Assembly (NCBI GenBank): GCA_963923035.1
Contig: CAWUKT010000011.1
Span: 1-64,000, forward strand
Origin: CAWUKT01 sp963923035
GTDB lineage: Bacteria > Bacteroidota > Bacteroidia > J057 > JADKCL01
Reading direction: 5' to 3'
Length of the DNA: 64,000 bases
Shown: in pieces, positions 8,484 to 17,166 of the stretch
Layout: each line of letters starts with the position of its first letter
How positions within the stretch are numbered: position 1 is the first letter of the stretch
The notes under the pieces: generated by a model
Database searches by the model: none
The model's input: only the letters and a program-made list of their open reading frames with translations
What the model was told of the DNA's origin: nothing
Position numbers and translations under genes: made by a program

Positions 8484-9290
8484 TTACTCGCTCCAGTACT
8501 GAAGCGTCACGTGGATGAAGCCGTCGGGCTGAACGAGCGACTGGCTAAGGGTGACCTGGGCCGAGCCGGTATCGTCGAAGTATCCCGGATAGGAATCAAA
8601 CCGGTAAGTCCCGGCGGGAAGGTTCTCAAATTCATCCTGGGGACCGTACCAGTCGGGGTAGAAAAACTGGTTCGTGGCGAGGTTCTGGGCGACAAAACCA
8701 CCGAGTCCGGTGTTCGCAGGATTGATGGAATTGCCCCATCCGTCGACGAGGAAAATTTTCACGTCGAAGGTCGCCGTGGCAGTGTAAAAGTTGCCGAACT
8801 CAGCGATGATGTTGTCGGAAAGGGTGATGATTTGGACCAACCATCCCCGAATCGCCTGGTAAGATTGGAGCGCGGCCGAAGTTTGGCCGAGGTTGATGCG
8901 GCTGGCCAGCACATTGTTTTCATCGTCGATATCATCGCGGAGTTGCTCGATGTCGTCGGCCCCATCGAATACCTGGTCGGGATTGATGGCAGCATTGGCG
9001 TTGGCTGCCTGCTGGAGGAAATAACGGAGGTAATCCAATCCGTCTTCGATATCGCTGTGGTAATTCTGCACCTCGTTGAGGTAAGCTGTCGTGTTGGGCT
9101 GGTTGCCAAGCACGAAAAATTGGAGGCCCAGCTGCTCGATGGCGGTCTTGTGCTCATCCGCTGCTTCGCGGATCATATCGGCGCCCTGCTCAGCAGAACG
9201 AAGTTGGTTTTGGACGTTGGATTGGGCGATCATTTGACCTGCCACCAACGTCAACAAAACGGACAAAGCGATGCGTAATACGTGTTTCAT
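8484..9290 (-). CDS. Secreted protein of unknown function
   Basis: A 268-residue protein with a signal peptide (hydrophobic 6-20, cleavage near IAQS). Residues about 25-160 are rich in Gln, Glu, Asp and Ala and look mainly helical. Residues about 170-268 look like a small beta-sandwich of the carboxypeptidase-regulatory type (FDVKIFLVDGWGN, ENLPAGTYRFDSY, FIHVTLQYW), a module common in exported Bacteroidota proteins. No catalytic motif or lipobox is visible and I do not recognise the family. Confidence 0.7.
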   Translation of the reverse strand: MKHVLRIALSVLLTLVAGQMIAQSNVQNQLRSAEQGADMIREAADEHKTAIEQLGLQFFVLGNQPNTTAYLNEVQNYHSDIEDGLDYLRYFLQQAANANAAINPDQVFDGADDIEQLRDDIDDENNVLASRINLGQTSAALQSYQAIRGWLVQIITLSDNIIAEFGNFYTATATFDVKIFLVDGWGNSINPANTGLGGFVAQNLATNQFFYPDWYGPQDEFENLPAGTYRFDSYPGYFDDTGSAQVTLSQSLVQPDGFIHVTLQYWSE

Positions 9291-9452
9291 AGGTAATTGA
9301 AGTGAAGTGATTCTTTGCCCGCAAGAAGGAAAAAGAAGATGGAATAGAGTTAAAGAAGCCGTTACAATTTGATTATCAATTGGACACCAAGCACAAGGAA
9401 AATGTCATATTGCATTGCCCGCTTTGGTCTGTTGGGGCCAGCATATAATAAA

Positions 9453-9470
9453 AGCCCGTCGAAACGGGCT
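9453..9470 (-). terminator. Intrinsic terminator of the acidic-tail gene
   Basis: A 7-bp stem (9453-9459 with 9464-9470) with a CGAA loop is followed on the minus strand by TTTTATTAT. It lies 24 bp after the stop codon at 9494 and separates that gene from the secreted-protein gene starting at 9290. Confidence 0.8.
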
Positions 9471-9493
9471 GTATTCTCGGGCAGGAGATATTT

Positions 9494-10264
9494 TCAGTTC
9501 AATTGAGGATCATCCCAGGCGAAGTCCAAATCGTCGTCTTCCTCTTCCAGGATCAGGTTTTCCCAATCTTCGTCCTCAAGCAATTCGTCTTCTCCCAGGT
9601 CCATCAGGTCATCGTCGAGCCCATCGTCCTCGAACAGATCGGCAATGTCATCGTCAATCAACTCCAAATCGTCATCGCTCAAATCGATCTCGGGAGCCTC
9701 CTCCTGGTCACCCCGCATCATTTCCGGAGCCTCCTGGGTGGGAGTAGGCGTCGGGGTCGGCTCGATATTGGCCGCCATCATTGTGGGCGTGGTCGGATCG
9801 GGAATTTCTACGACAGCGAATTGGGAACCGGCCAGGTCAAAGTTCACCCGACGCTTCCCACCGGGAACGTCCAGATGTGCTTCGTAGTACTTGCGCTTGT
9901 TGCGGGTAATCACCCGGTACAGCCCCGTCACATCGCCCAGCGGGTGGTCGATGGCCAGTGCCTGCCCCACGGAAGTGGGAATCTGGGCCTGGGAAGCCTT
10001 CATCTTTTTCGCCATCAGCTGGCCCCGGGAACTGTACACATAGACCTGCGTCTTGCCGCTATGGGAAAAAATCGCCTCGTAATTGTTCTTCGGTCCTTTT
10101 TCCCATACCGCAACTGCTCCCCGGCTGGCATTCTTAAACGCCGACCGGATGGCCTCGGGGACATCCTGCTCCTGAATCTGCTGGGCAACTCCGGACTGAA
10201 GGCCCAAAAACAGGAAAAACACTGCCAGGAAACTATACTTCGGAATGCAATAATCGCGTCGCAT
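9494..10264 (-). CDS. Secreted PepSY-like protein with polyacidic C-terminal tail
   Basis: A 256-residue protein with a signal peptide ending near VAQQ (residue 29). Residues about 30-155 fit the PepSY-like beta-lactamase-inhibitor-like fold (VPEAIRSAF.N, then Y.A.F...G....VY.S..G). A PTPTPTPT linker near 177 leads to about 65 residues made mostly of Asp, Glu and Leu, with only a few Trp and no Lys. Such a tail could bind calcium or interact electrostatically (inference). It is a single-gene unit with its own terminator. The tail continues with the same reading frame and no sign of frameshift. Confidence 0.72.
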   Translation of the reverse strand: MRRDYCIPKYSFLAVFFLFLGLQSGVAQQIQEQDVPEAIRSAFKNASRGAVAVWEKGPKNNYEAIFSHSGKTQVYVYSSRGQLMAKKMKASQAQIPTSVGQALAIDHPLGDVTGLYRVITRNKRKYYEAHLDVPGGKRRVNFDLAGSQFAVVEIPDPTTPTMMAANIEPTPTPTPTQEAPEMMRGDQEEAPEIDLSDDDLELIDDDIADLFEDDGLDDDLMDLGEDELLEDEDWENLILEEEDDDLDFAWDDPQLN

Positions 10265-10448
10265 TTGTTCTGAAGATTTACTTAAAGCTGTCTGATCAGA
10301 GATGAGCAGTTTAAAATAGGACTTTTTTTCTTATAAAAAGGTTTCTCCTCCATTAATTTCGGGGAGCAGCTTACAAACTGAATGCGGCCTGCTGGGTTAT
10401 GGAGAAGGGAAATGGAATGAAAACAAAGCCCTTTAAGCAACTGGAAAA

Positions 10449-11360
10449 ATGAAGTTTGGGAAATTAAATGACATTTCTGGCGTCGATTTTACCTTGCCGG
10501 AAGACCACCTGACCACCTCCGGGGTATTGGAAAAGGCGAAACCAACTCAAGGGAGCCCGCAAATCTACTTGGGTGCGACGGGATGGGGGAACCGGGAGTG
10601 GATTGGAAAATGGTACCCGAGCCGGACACCTCCGCGGGACTTTCTCCGCCATTACTCCCGCCAATTCGGCACCCTGGAATTTAACAGTACGCACTATCGC
10701 ATTCCCACCGCCGACCAGATCCAAAAGTGGTACGACCAAGCTCAATCCGGCTTTTTCTTTTGCCCCAAAGTTCCCCAGGTCATTTCCCATTACCAACGAC
10801 TCGCAGCCCCACCCGACCTCACCCAAGAGTTTACCGACAATATCCGGGGGCTGCTCGACAAGCTCGGCCCCATTTTCCTCCAACTCCCCGAAAACTTCGA
10901 CCGCCGGGGCACCCGCGATGTGCTGCGTTACCTCGACGAATGGCCCTCCGACCTGCCCCTCTACTTCGAATTCCGTCACCCCGACTTCTTCCAACCCTCT
11001 GATGAGGCGGAACTCGTCTGGGACCGCCTCACCCAAGCAGGCCACGGCGCCGTCATCACCGACGTCGCCGGTCGCCGCGACGTCCTCCACACCCGGCTCC
11101 CCTCGCCCCACCTTGTCCTACGCTTCGTCGGCAATGCCCTCCACCCCACCGATTATACCCGGGCCAAGTCCTGGATCCAACGCCTTCGTCAGTGGGTCGA
11201 CCAGGGGCTCCACACCGCCCATATCTTCGTCCACCAGCCCGAAATGGACATGGTCCCCGAGTACACCCAGTTCTGGGCCCACGAAATCCAGCAACAATTG
11301 GGGATCAAAGTGATCGCTCCGCAGCTGGTGGAGGAGGCAAGACAGGGAAAATTATTTTAA
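10449..11360 (+). CDS. DUF72 family protein
   Basis: A 303-residue cytoplasmic protein of the DUF72 (YecE-like) TIM-barrel family: IYLGATGWGNREWIGKWYP near 38-56, EFNSTHYR near 76-83, FFFCPKVPQVISHY near 97-110, and FLQLPENFD near 144-152. The function of the family is not established. The start at 10449 is the only ATG giving the N-terminal extension. The next gene begins 9 bp after its stop, suggesting an operon with the stress-protein-like gene and the transporter. Confidence 0.88.
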   Translation: MKFGKLNDISGVDFTLPEDHLTTSGVLEKAKPTQGSPQIYLGATGWGNREWIGKWYPSRTPPRDFLRHYSRQFGTLEFNSTHYRIPTADQIQKWYDQAQSGFFFCPKVPQVISHYQRLAAPPDLTQEFTDNIRGLLDKLGPIFLQLPENFDRRGTRDVLRYLDEWPSDLPLYFEFRHPDFFQPSDEAELVWDRLTQAGHGAVITDVAGRRDVLHTRLPSPHLVLRFVGNALHPTDYTRAKSWIQRLRQWVDQGLHTAHIFVHQPEMDMVPEYTQFWAHEIQQQLGIKVIAPQLVEEARQGKLF

Positions 11361-11369
11361 TTTCCAGCC

Positions 11370-12227
11370 ATGCGTGATTTAGGTGAATTTGTATCGGTTT
11401 TTCGGCGGGCGCTGCGGGACCAATTTGAGTACCGGCCCATCGACCTGAAGCGAATCCTGCTGGTGACGGACCTGGAGGCGGACCAGATTCCGGCGTACCA
11501 GGAGCTCGTCCAGTACTTTCTCGACCCGGAATTTCCCCGGGACAGCTACCAGCTCAAGGCCCTTGGGATCAACGATTGGACCAATTGGGCGGACCTGCGC
11601 ATCCACGTGGACGACGAGCAGCCCGATCTGGTGGTGACCTACCGCCGGCTGCGGGCCCCCAACCCCGAAATGCTGACCAGTCTCGGGGTGTTTGTCGATT
11701 CGCTCACCCAAATCACGCCCTATCCCGTGCTGCTCATGCCGAATCCCCACTACAATTCGCCGGGAACCTTCGCCGAGCAACTCGGAACCGTGGTGGTCGC
11801 CACGGAACACCGCTACGCCGACCACAGCCTCATCAATTTCGGGATCCGTTTTACCCCCATCCACAATTCCCTCTTCCTCTGCCACATCGAAGACGAGGCG
11901 ACCTTCGAGTACTACATGAAGGCCATCGAGAAGATTCCGGAGATCGACAATGAGGTGGCTAGGGAAAAAATAGCGGAACAGCTGCGCGAAATGCCCCTGC
12001 ACTATTCAGAATCGGTGGCCGAGCAGATCCGCATCCACGACAAGCGGGTCCAACTGACCTCGGTGATTGAAGTGGGCAATATCATCGACCGGTACCGCGA
12101 CCTGATTGCGCGGGAACCCGTCTCGCTCCTCGTCTTCACGACCAAGGACGACACCCAACTGGCCATGCACAGCCTGGGCCATTCCCTCGCCGTCGAATTC
12201 CGTGACCTGCCTGTCCTTCTGATTTAA
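11370..12227 (+). CDS. Universal-stress-protein-like protein
   Basis: A 285-residue soluble protein. RILLVTDLEADQIPAYQELVQYF near 28-50 resembles the first strand and helix of the UspA fold. Later segments such as VSLLVFTTKDDTQLAMHSLGHSLAVEFRDLPVLLI at the C-terminus match the Usp pattern of a strand, a helix and a final PVLLI strand. A textbook ATP motif G-x2-G-x9-G-S is not evident. It directly precedes a transporter gene with no spacer, and Usp-like proteins often regulate such partners (inference). Confidence 0.65.
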   Translation: MRDLGEFVSVFRRALRDQFEYRPIDLKRILLVTDLEADQIPAYQELVQYFLDPEFPRDSYQLKALGINDWTNWADLRIHVDDEQPDLVVTYRRLRAPNPEMLTSLGVFVDSLTQITPYPVLLMPNPHYNSPGTFAEQLGTVVVATEHRYADHSLINFGIRFTPIHNSLFLCHIEDEATFEYYMKAIEKIPEIDNEVAREKIAEQLREMPLHYSESVAEQIRIHDKRVQLTSVIEVGNIIDRYRDLIAREPVSLLVFTTKDDTQLAMHSLGHSLAVEFRDLPVLLI

Positions 12228-12242
12228 TTGCCCGAACCCGTC

Positions 12243-13640
12243 ATGCAACTTCCCTCTCTGTTGTTGAATACCGATGCCCACGTGCCCCCGCTGGAAGGCG
12301 GCTACGGCACGACGGCTTACCTCCACCTCGGACTCCTGGTCCTGATGGTCCTGGGCCTGGCATTGGAACAAAAACTGCACGCGCACAAGTCCATCATTAC
12401 GGGCATCGCGGCCATCGCGGCGCTCATCATGGGCAGCGCGACCGGGGCCCTGGACCCGGTCACCGGCCAGGAAGGCCACGTCCCCTTCTTCATCATGTTC
12501 ATCGATTGGGGGGTCATCGCCATCATCCTCGGATCGAGCCTGTTCGTCGAAGTCGCCTCCAAATCAGGCATTTTTTCCTGGCTCGCCATCAAAATCACCA
12601 AGGCTACCAAGGGCGATCCGTTTCTATTGCTCGTCTCCTACTCCTTCATGACGGTCATTTTTTCCGCCCTCCTCAACAATGTCACAGCCATGATCATCAT
12701 CGGTTCCTTGACGGTGGTGTCGCTGGAGAAATTGAACCGGCGAGATATGCTGCTCGGATTTTTGCTCTGCGAAGGGCTCCTGACCAATATTGGCGGTCTC
12801 CTGACCCTGATTTCGTCGGTTCCCAACATCATTGTGGGGAATACGGCCGGCATTGCGTTCATCGAGTTCTTCTATATCTCAGCGCCCTATGTGCTGGTGG
12901 CGACCATTGTCACCATCCTCATGGCCAGCTATATTTTCAAGATCAGGCGCTTGAGGACTCCGGAAGAAAAGGAAGAAGCGGCCCGGTTGATTTCGGCGTT
13001 TGATGAAAATGACCAAATCACTTCCCGCCGTTTTTTCATTACCAGTTGGGTCTTGTTCATCTTTTTCATCGCCGCCCTGGCCACCACGGATCAGATTCCG
13101 GTCATCCAGGACCTGGGCATTGGCTTTGTGGCGGTGGCGTTTGGCTTGTTGATTATGATTCGGGAAAAAGCAACCACAGAGCAGATCTACGCGAAGATGG
13201 ATTGGGACCTTTTGTTCTTCTTTGCCTTCCTGTTTGTGGTCATTGGGGTCATGGAGTATGCCCACGTGCTGGACATGATCGGCGGCCTGGTGACGGGATT
13301 GATGGATTTGGGGCCGGAAGGAGGGCCGATTGCGATGCTGTGGTCGAGTGCGGCGGCGAGTTCGGTGACGGACAATATTCCCTTGGCGGCGATGCTCTCC
13401 AAGACCTTGGCGCCCATCCTTGAGGGCCAACCCGACAGCAATTATTGGTGGTCGGTCATCTACGGAGCCAACCTCGGCGGCAATATCACGCCGATTGGTT
13501 CCGCGAGTACGGTGGTCGCTGTGACCATCATGGCCCGGCAGCGGATCCCGCTCGGATTTATTCAATTTGTGAAAAGGGCGATTCCATTTGCCATCCTCCA
13601 ACTCATCCTGGCCAGCGTCTACGTCTATCTGATCGGGTAA
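12243..13640 (+). CDS. NhaD/ArsB-type (SLC13-like) ion transporter
   Basis: A polytopic inner-membrane protein of 465 residues with about 11-12 hydrophobic segments. Characteristic parts are LLNNVTAMIIIGSL and VTDNIPLAAML, the paired NN/DN-containing hairpins of the ion-transporter superfamily, and YGANLGGNITPIGSAS near the C-terminus. This pattern is shared by NhaD sodium/proton antiporters and ArsB; the substrate is not certain. A TTG at 12228 immediately after the previous stop is an alternative start adding five residues. Its stop codon abuts the stop of the convergent barrel gene with no bases between. Confidence 0.85.
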   Translation: MQLPSLLLNTDAHVPPLEGGYGTTAYLHLGLLVLMVLGLALEQKLHAHKSIITGIAAIAALIMGSATGALDPVTGQEGHVPFFIMFIDWGVIAIILGSSLFVEVASKSGIFSWLAIKITKATKGDPFLLLVSYSFMTVIFSALLNNVTAMIIIGSLTVVSLEKLNRRDMLLGFLLCEGLLTNIGGLLTLISSVPNIIVGNTAGIAFIEFFYISAPYVLVATIVTILMASYIFKIRRLRTPEEKEEAARLISAFDENDQITSRRFFITSWVLFIFFIAALATTDQIPVIQDLGIGFVAVAFGLLIMIREKATTEQIYAKMDWDLLFFFAFLFVVIGVMEYAHVLDMIGGLVTGLMDLGPEGGPIAMLWSSAAASSVTDNIPLAAMLSKTLAPILEGQPDSNYWWSVIYGANLGGNITPIGSASTVVAVTIMARQRIPLGFIQFVKRAIPFAILQLILASVYVYLIG

Positions 13641-14330
13641 TTACCAGCGGTCCTTGAAGCGCTTGCGTTCCCGGCCCTTGAAAAAGCCGTAGCGCCGTTG
13701 GTTCAATTTCCAGCGAACCGCAATGATCGGTTCCAATGCCACACTACGGATGGGCAAATAGGTAATTCCCAACCCCGAATAGTGGTTCCGTTCTGCCACC
13801 AGCGGCGCACTCGCAATGATCGGCGCGCCGATTTGCAGCCCGAAATCCAGCACAAAGCGCTGGTAAATGGTCTTGCGTCGCAACGGATTCCACTGATAAC
13901 CCAGCCGAACCGCTCCTCCCAGCATGTTCACCGTCGAATTGAACGGAATCCGATGCCCCGAAGATTCCGCGCAGGTATTGATGGTCGCGGACTCGGTATG
14001 GCGGGTATAAACCGCCAGGGCTTCCCAGTAGAGGTGGTTGTCCAGATTGTCGGTGGTCAGGTCGTTGCGGAATCCGAGACGCAAGTGCCAACCTCCATTG
14101 CGGAGATTTTCCAGACAATCCTTTTCCTGACGGATGAAATAGCCCCGGCCGCTGAAGGTATAGCCTCCGCTCAACGAAACTGCAATCCAGTCTTCGTTTT
14201 TGGGGTAGATGTACAATTGGGCGTCGAGGGTCCGGCCGTAGAGGGGGCCCAGGTTGATCCCGGCAAACGACTGCCCGAAGAGGGAAGGCGCGAGGAAGAG
14301 CAAAGCAATACCGAGAACAATCGACCGCAT
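13641..14330 (-). CDS. Outer membrane beta-barrel protein
   Basis: A protein of 229 residues from the ATG at 14330 with a signal peptide ending SLFGQ. The remainder alternates polar and aromatic/hydrophobic residues (WIAVSLSGGYTFSG, GWHLRLGFRND, LEPIIAVRWKLN), as expected for antiparallel outer membrane strands. A longer frame to 14426 would add 32 residues ahead of the signal peptide and is rejected. It is the last gene of the oxyR-to-barrel minus run. No specific family is recognised. Confidence 0.75.
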   Translation of the reverse strand: MRSIVLGIALLFLAPSLFGQSFAGINLGPLYGRTLDAQLYIYPKNEDWIAVSLSGGYTFSGRGYFIRQEKDCLENLRNGGWHLRLGFRNDLTTDNLDNHLYWEALAVYTRHTESATINTCAESSGHRIPFNSTVNMLGGAVRLGYQWNPLRRKTIYQRFVLDFGLQIGAPIIASAPLVAERNHYSGLGITYLPIRSVALEPIIAVRWKLNQRRYGFFKGRERKRFKDRW

Positions 14331-14426
14331 GGAATTCAATTTGGTGTCGAAAATACAAATTTCAATTGGTAACGGCAGGGAGAGATGAGGGATTCGGGAA
14401 AACGGAGACCAAAGGGGGAAAATCAA

Positions 14427-15539
14427 TCAGAAAAACTCCCACCCGATCCTCAGATCGGCAAAATCGGCCACGTGGAGATGGGTTTTGAGGCTGATTCCCA
14501 TGAATACATGGTCGGTCAGGAAGCAGGTCAGCCCCCACCGCTGGTAAACGGGGTCGTTCACCTTGAATTGGTCGAGGTAATAAATGCCCAACTCCTGGCT
14601 GAACACCATCCGCCCCAATAAAAATTGGTGCCCCAGGAGGAGGGAGCCCCGCTGGTGGGTTCCTTCTACCCCATCCGTCTCCATCCGAATCTGGCGAGAA
14701 TAATCGGCCACCCATTCCGTCCCGGCGCTCAATCCACTGCGCCGGCCCACGTAATAAATGGCCTTGGCGTAGCCACCGAAAATCGAATACTGCTTCGGAT
14801 TGCCGGGAATGGCGTTCTTGAACGAGTAGAAACCGCCCACCTGCACGCGGAAACGCGGATCGGGTGGGGTGCGGTCCTGGTTCCGGGCCCGCGCCTGGAA
14901 GTCCACCGGCTGGAGGGCGTAGTCCACGCCGATTTCGCCCACCGGCCAATTGATACCCTTATTGGGCAGGGAGAGGCCACCGTTGGAAACGTGGTCAAAT
15001 GCGCCGCTCACGCGGAGGGACCACTGGTCGGTGAGGCGGTACTGGAGGCTCACGCCGACCGACAGCGGCACATTGAGGTGGGTGGAGTAGCTGAGGTTGT
15101 CGGGATTGGAGATGGAATCAAAGGGCGCGGAGAGGTAGGCGACGCCGCCGGCGAGGCGCACCGAGAGGTTGAGGCGGTGGCGGGTCAGGAAAACGGGTTC
15201 CACGTAGGCCATCGCGGTCAGCCCGTAGCCGAGGATGGGACGGTTGTCAAAGTCCCACCCCGTGAGCATCACCCCCGCCCGGGGATAGCAATTGCAGAAA
15301 TCCCAGGCTCCCTGGCTCAGGAATTGCCAGGCGAAATCGCCCGACAAGCCAATGGGATAGCTGTCCTTGATCGGTCGCAGGTCCCGGGAGTGGATCAGTA
15401 TTTTTCCGTAGTGCGCCCGCAATCCCACGACCTTGCGGTGCTTGAGTTCTTCCCCAGACTGGGCAGTCAGAGGGATCGAAGCCAAGAAAAATCCCAGCCA
15501 GAGCAACCCGATCTGAATGTATTTTTTCCTTTCCATCAT
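14427..15539 (-). CDS. PagL-like lipid A 3-O-deacylase (acyloxyacyl hydrolase)
   Basis: A 370-residue secreted outer membrane beta-barrel. The signal peptide ends LTAQS. FDHVSNGG at 181-188 matches the PagL active site, where His and Ser (here His183 and Ser185) act with a downstream Glu (a candidate is Glu202). PagL trims the 3-linked acyl chain of lipid A (family knowledge). The extra length beyond small proteobacterial PagL is normal for Bacteroidota acyloxyacyl hydrolases. Its start overlaps the stop of the upstream Asp-box gene by ATGA, implying translational coupling. Confidence 0.82.
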   Translation of the reverse strand: MMERKKYIQIGLLWLGFFLASIPLTAQSGEELKHRKVVGLRAHYGKILIHSRDLRPIKDSYPIGLSGDFAWQFLSQGAWDFCNCYPRAGVMLTGWDFDNRPILGYGLTAMAYVEPVFLTRHRLNLSVRLAGGVAYLSAPFDSISNPDNLSYSTHLNVPLSVGVSLQYRLTDQWSLRVSGAFDHVSNGGLSLPNKGINWPVGEIGVDYALQPVDFQARARNQDRTPPDPRFRVQVGGFYSFKNAIPGNPKQYSIFGGYAKAIYYVGRRSGLSAGTEWVADYSRQIRMETDGVEGTHQRGSLLLGHQFLLGRMVFSQELGIYYLDQFKVNDPVYQRWGLTCFLTDHVFMGISLKTHLHVADFADLRIGWEFF

Positions 15540-17113
15540 TCCATCCGCATGAGTTTCCGAACCGTTTCTCCCCCTTCTGTTTCAATCCGCAACCACAAGA
15601 CCCCCGCCGGATAACCCGCCAGGTCCATTTCCCATTCATTTTCTCCCTCCAATCTCTTTTCCAGCAATTGTTTTCCATTTCCATCCCACAATTCCACCCG
15701 TTGCATTCCCTCCGCTTCCACCCGCACCACCTGGGCCACCGGATTGGGGAAAACCTGAACCTCCGGCGCCATTTCGAACGCCAACAACTGGTTCGACAGG
15801 ACGACGCCCTGCAAATCCAGGCGCTGGAACCAGATGTTCAGCCGCCCCGTCCTCACATCGCCCCAGACCACGCTGATCGTATCGTCCTGCAATTCGACAC
15901 ACATGAAATCGTTGCCAGATTCGGCCAAAATGGTGTCGTAGGGAACAATATTGTCGGTGAGCGGAAAATTGGGCTCGAAGGTAGATTTGTTCTTCAGGCG
16001 GACGGCTCCCCAAATTTCCGACGCGGTATCGTAGGTGGAATCGGTCGCATTGCGGCGGTCACGCCATGTCACCACCAGGTCGCCATCGTCGTCAAAATCG
16101 GCCCATACCATGTCCTGCATTCGGTCATTGCCAATCGGATCATCATTTACCCGGACCGGCGACGTCCAATTTGCCCCGGCATCAAAGGTTTCCTGCAAAA
16201 AGACGTCCCCATCGCCGTGAATCGTCATCAATGCAATCGCGATGAGGTGGTTGGGATCGGCCGGATTCACCCGCAAAATCGAAGCCCGCTTGGCATCATC
16301 GTCCTGAAGGGTCGGGAACAGAATGTTCCGTTCGCTGTAATTCAGATTCACGCCACCGTCCGTAGAGGTGGTCAGCACCGCCCGCGCAAACAGGTTTTGG
16401 CTGGGGACATAGGCCGGATACGCGGCGTAAAAAGTGCCGTTGCTGGCCACCGTGGGCGTTGGCATCGGCGTCGAAATGAGGGAACCGCTCTCAAAATTGG
16501 TGGTGTCGAGGCGACGGAAAGGAAGAAAGGTCTGGCCGCCATCGGTGGACCGAATCAGGTAGGGATGGTAAGGCGGCACAATGCTCGGATCGTTGGTCCC
16601 GGCCGACATGCTCGTCACGTAGACATGGCCGTCCGTGGGGCCACCGGAACGGTCCACCGCCATCCAGGGCCGGTCAATGGGCGTCTTGTTCGGGTCCTCG
16701 TTGTAGCCAATGACCGACACCGGCGTCCCCCAATTGAAGCCGCCGTCGGTCGACCGCACGCAATACACCGCGCCGGAACTGAGCGCGAAGCTGAAGTCGA
16801 TATAGGTCAGCAGGACATTTCCCTGGCTGTCGAATCCGAGGGACGGATCCGCCGAACCAAATTGGGGATTGACGTGGGGAATGCTATTGGGGAGGCTCCA
16901 GGTGCTGCCGCCATCCGTGGAAACCGAGGTCTTGATGGAGATGGCAAAGGGCACAAATCCCATCCAGGCGGCCACCAGGTGATCGTTGTCGTTGGGGTTG
17001 ACTACCAGATAGGGTTCCCCGTCAAAAACAATCCCGTTGGAGATGTTTTGGTTCTGGGCAGGGAGCATGAAGACAACCAACAGGGCAACAAAGAGGGTCA
17101 GGAGGCTTTTCAT
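15536..17113 (-). CDS. Asp-box (sialidase-like) T9SS surface protein
   Basis: A 525-residue exported protein with a signal peptide ending LPAQ (residue 20). The body carries about five Asp-box repeats of the form S-T-D-G-G-x-x-W/F, including STDGGSTW at 65-72 and STDGGFNW at 121-128, then near 188, 245 and 310. This indicates a beta-propeller such as exo-alpha-sialidase or another glycoside-binding propeller; I could not identify the full sialidase catalytic set. The C-terminus (VFPNPVAQVVRVEA..., ending VRKLMRME) is a type A T9SS sorting domain. It overlaps the PagL-like gene by 4 bp. Confidence 0.82.
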   Translation of the reverse strand: MKSLLTLFVALLVVFMLPAQNQNISNGIVFDGEPYLVVNPNDNDHLVAAWMGFVPFAISIKTSVSTDGGSTWSLPNSIPHVNPQFGSADPSLGFDSQGNVLLTYIDFSFALSSGAVYCVRSTDGGFNWGTPVSVIGYNEDPNKTPIDRPWMAVDRSGGPTDGHVYVTSMSAGTNDPSIVPPYHPYLIRSTDGGQTFLPFRRLDTTNFESGSLISTPMPTPTVASNGTFYAAYPAYVPSQNLFARAVLTTSTDGGVNLNYSERNILFPTLQDDDAKRASILRVNPADPNHLIAIALMTIHGDGDVFLQETFDAGANWTSPVRVNDDPIGNDRMQDMVWADFDDDGDLVVTWRDRRNATDSTYDTASEIWGAVRLKNKSTFEPNFPLTDNIVPYDTILAESGNDFMCVELQDDTISVVWGDVRTGRLNIWFQRLDLQGVVLSNQLLAFEMAPEVQVFPNPVAQVVRVEAEGMQRVELWDGNGKQLLEKRLEGENEWEMDLAGYPAGVLWLRIETEGGETVRKLMRME

Positions 17114-17166
17114 AGGCGTAAAATGGGGGAATCAAAGGAGTTTTTCAATGGTCAATCCCATGAAAT

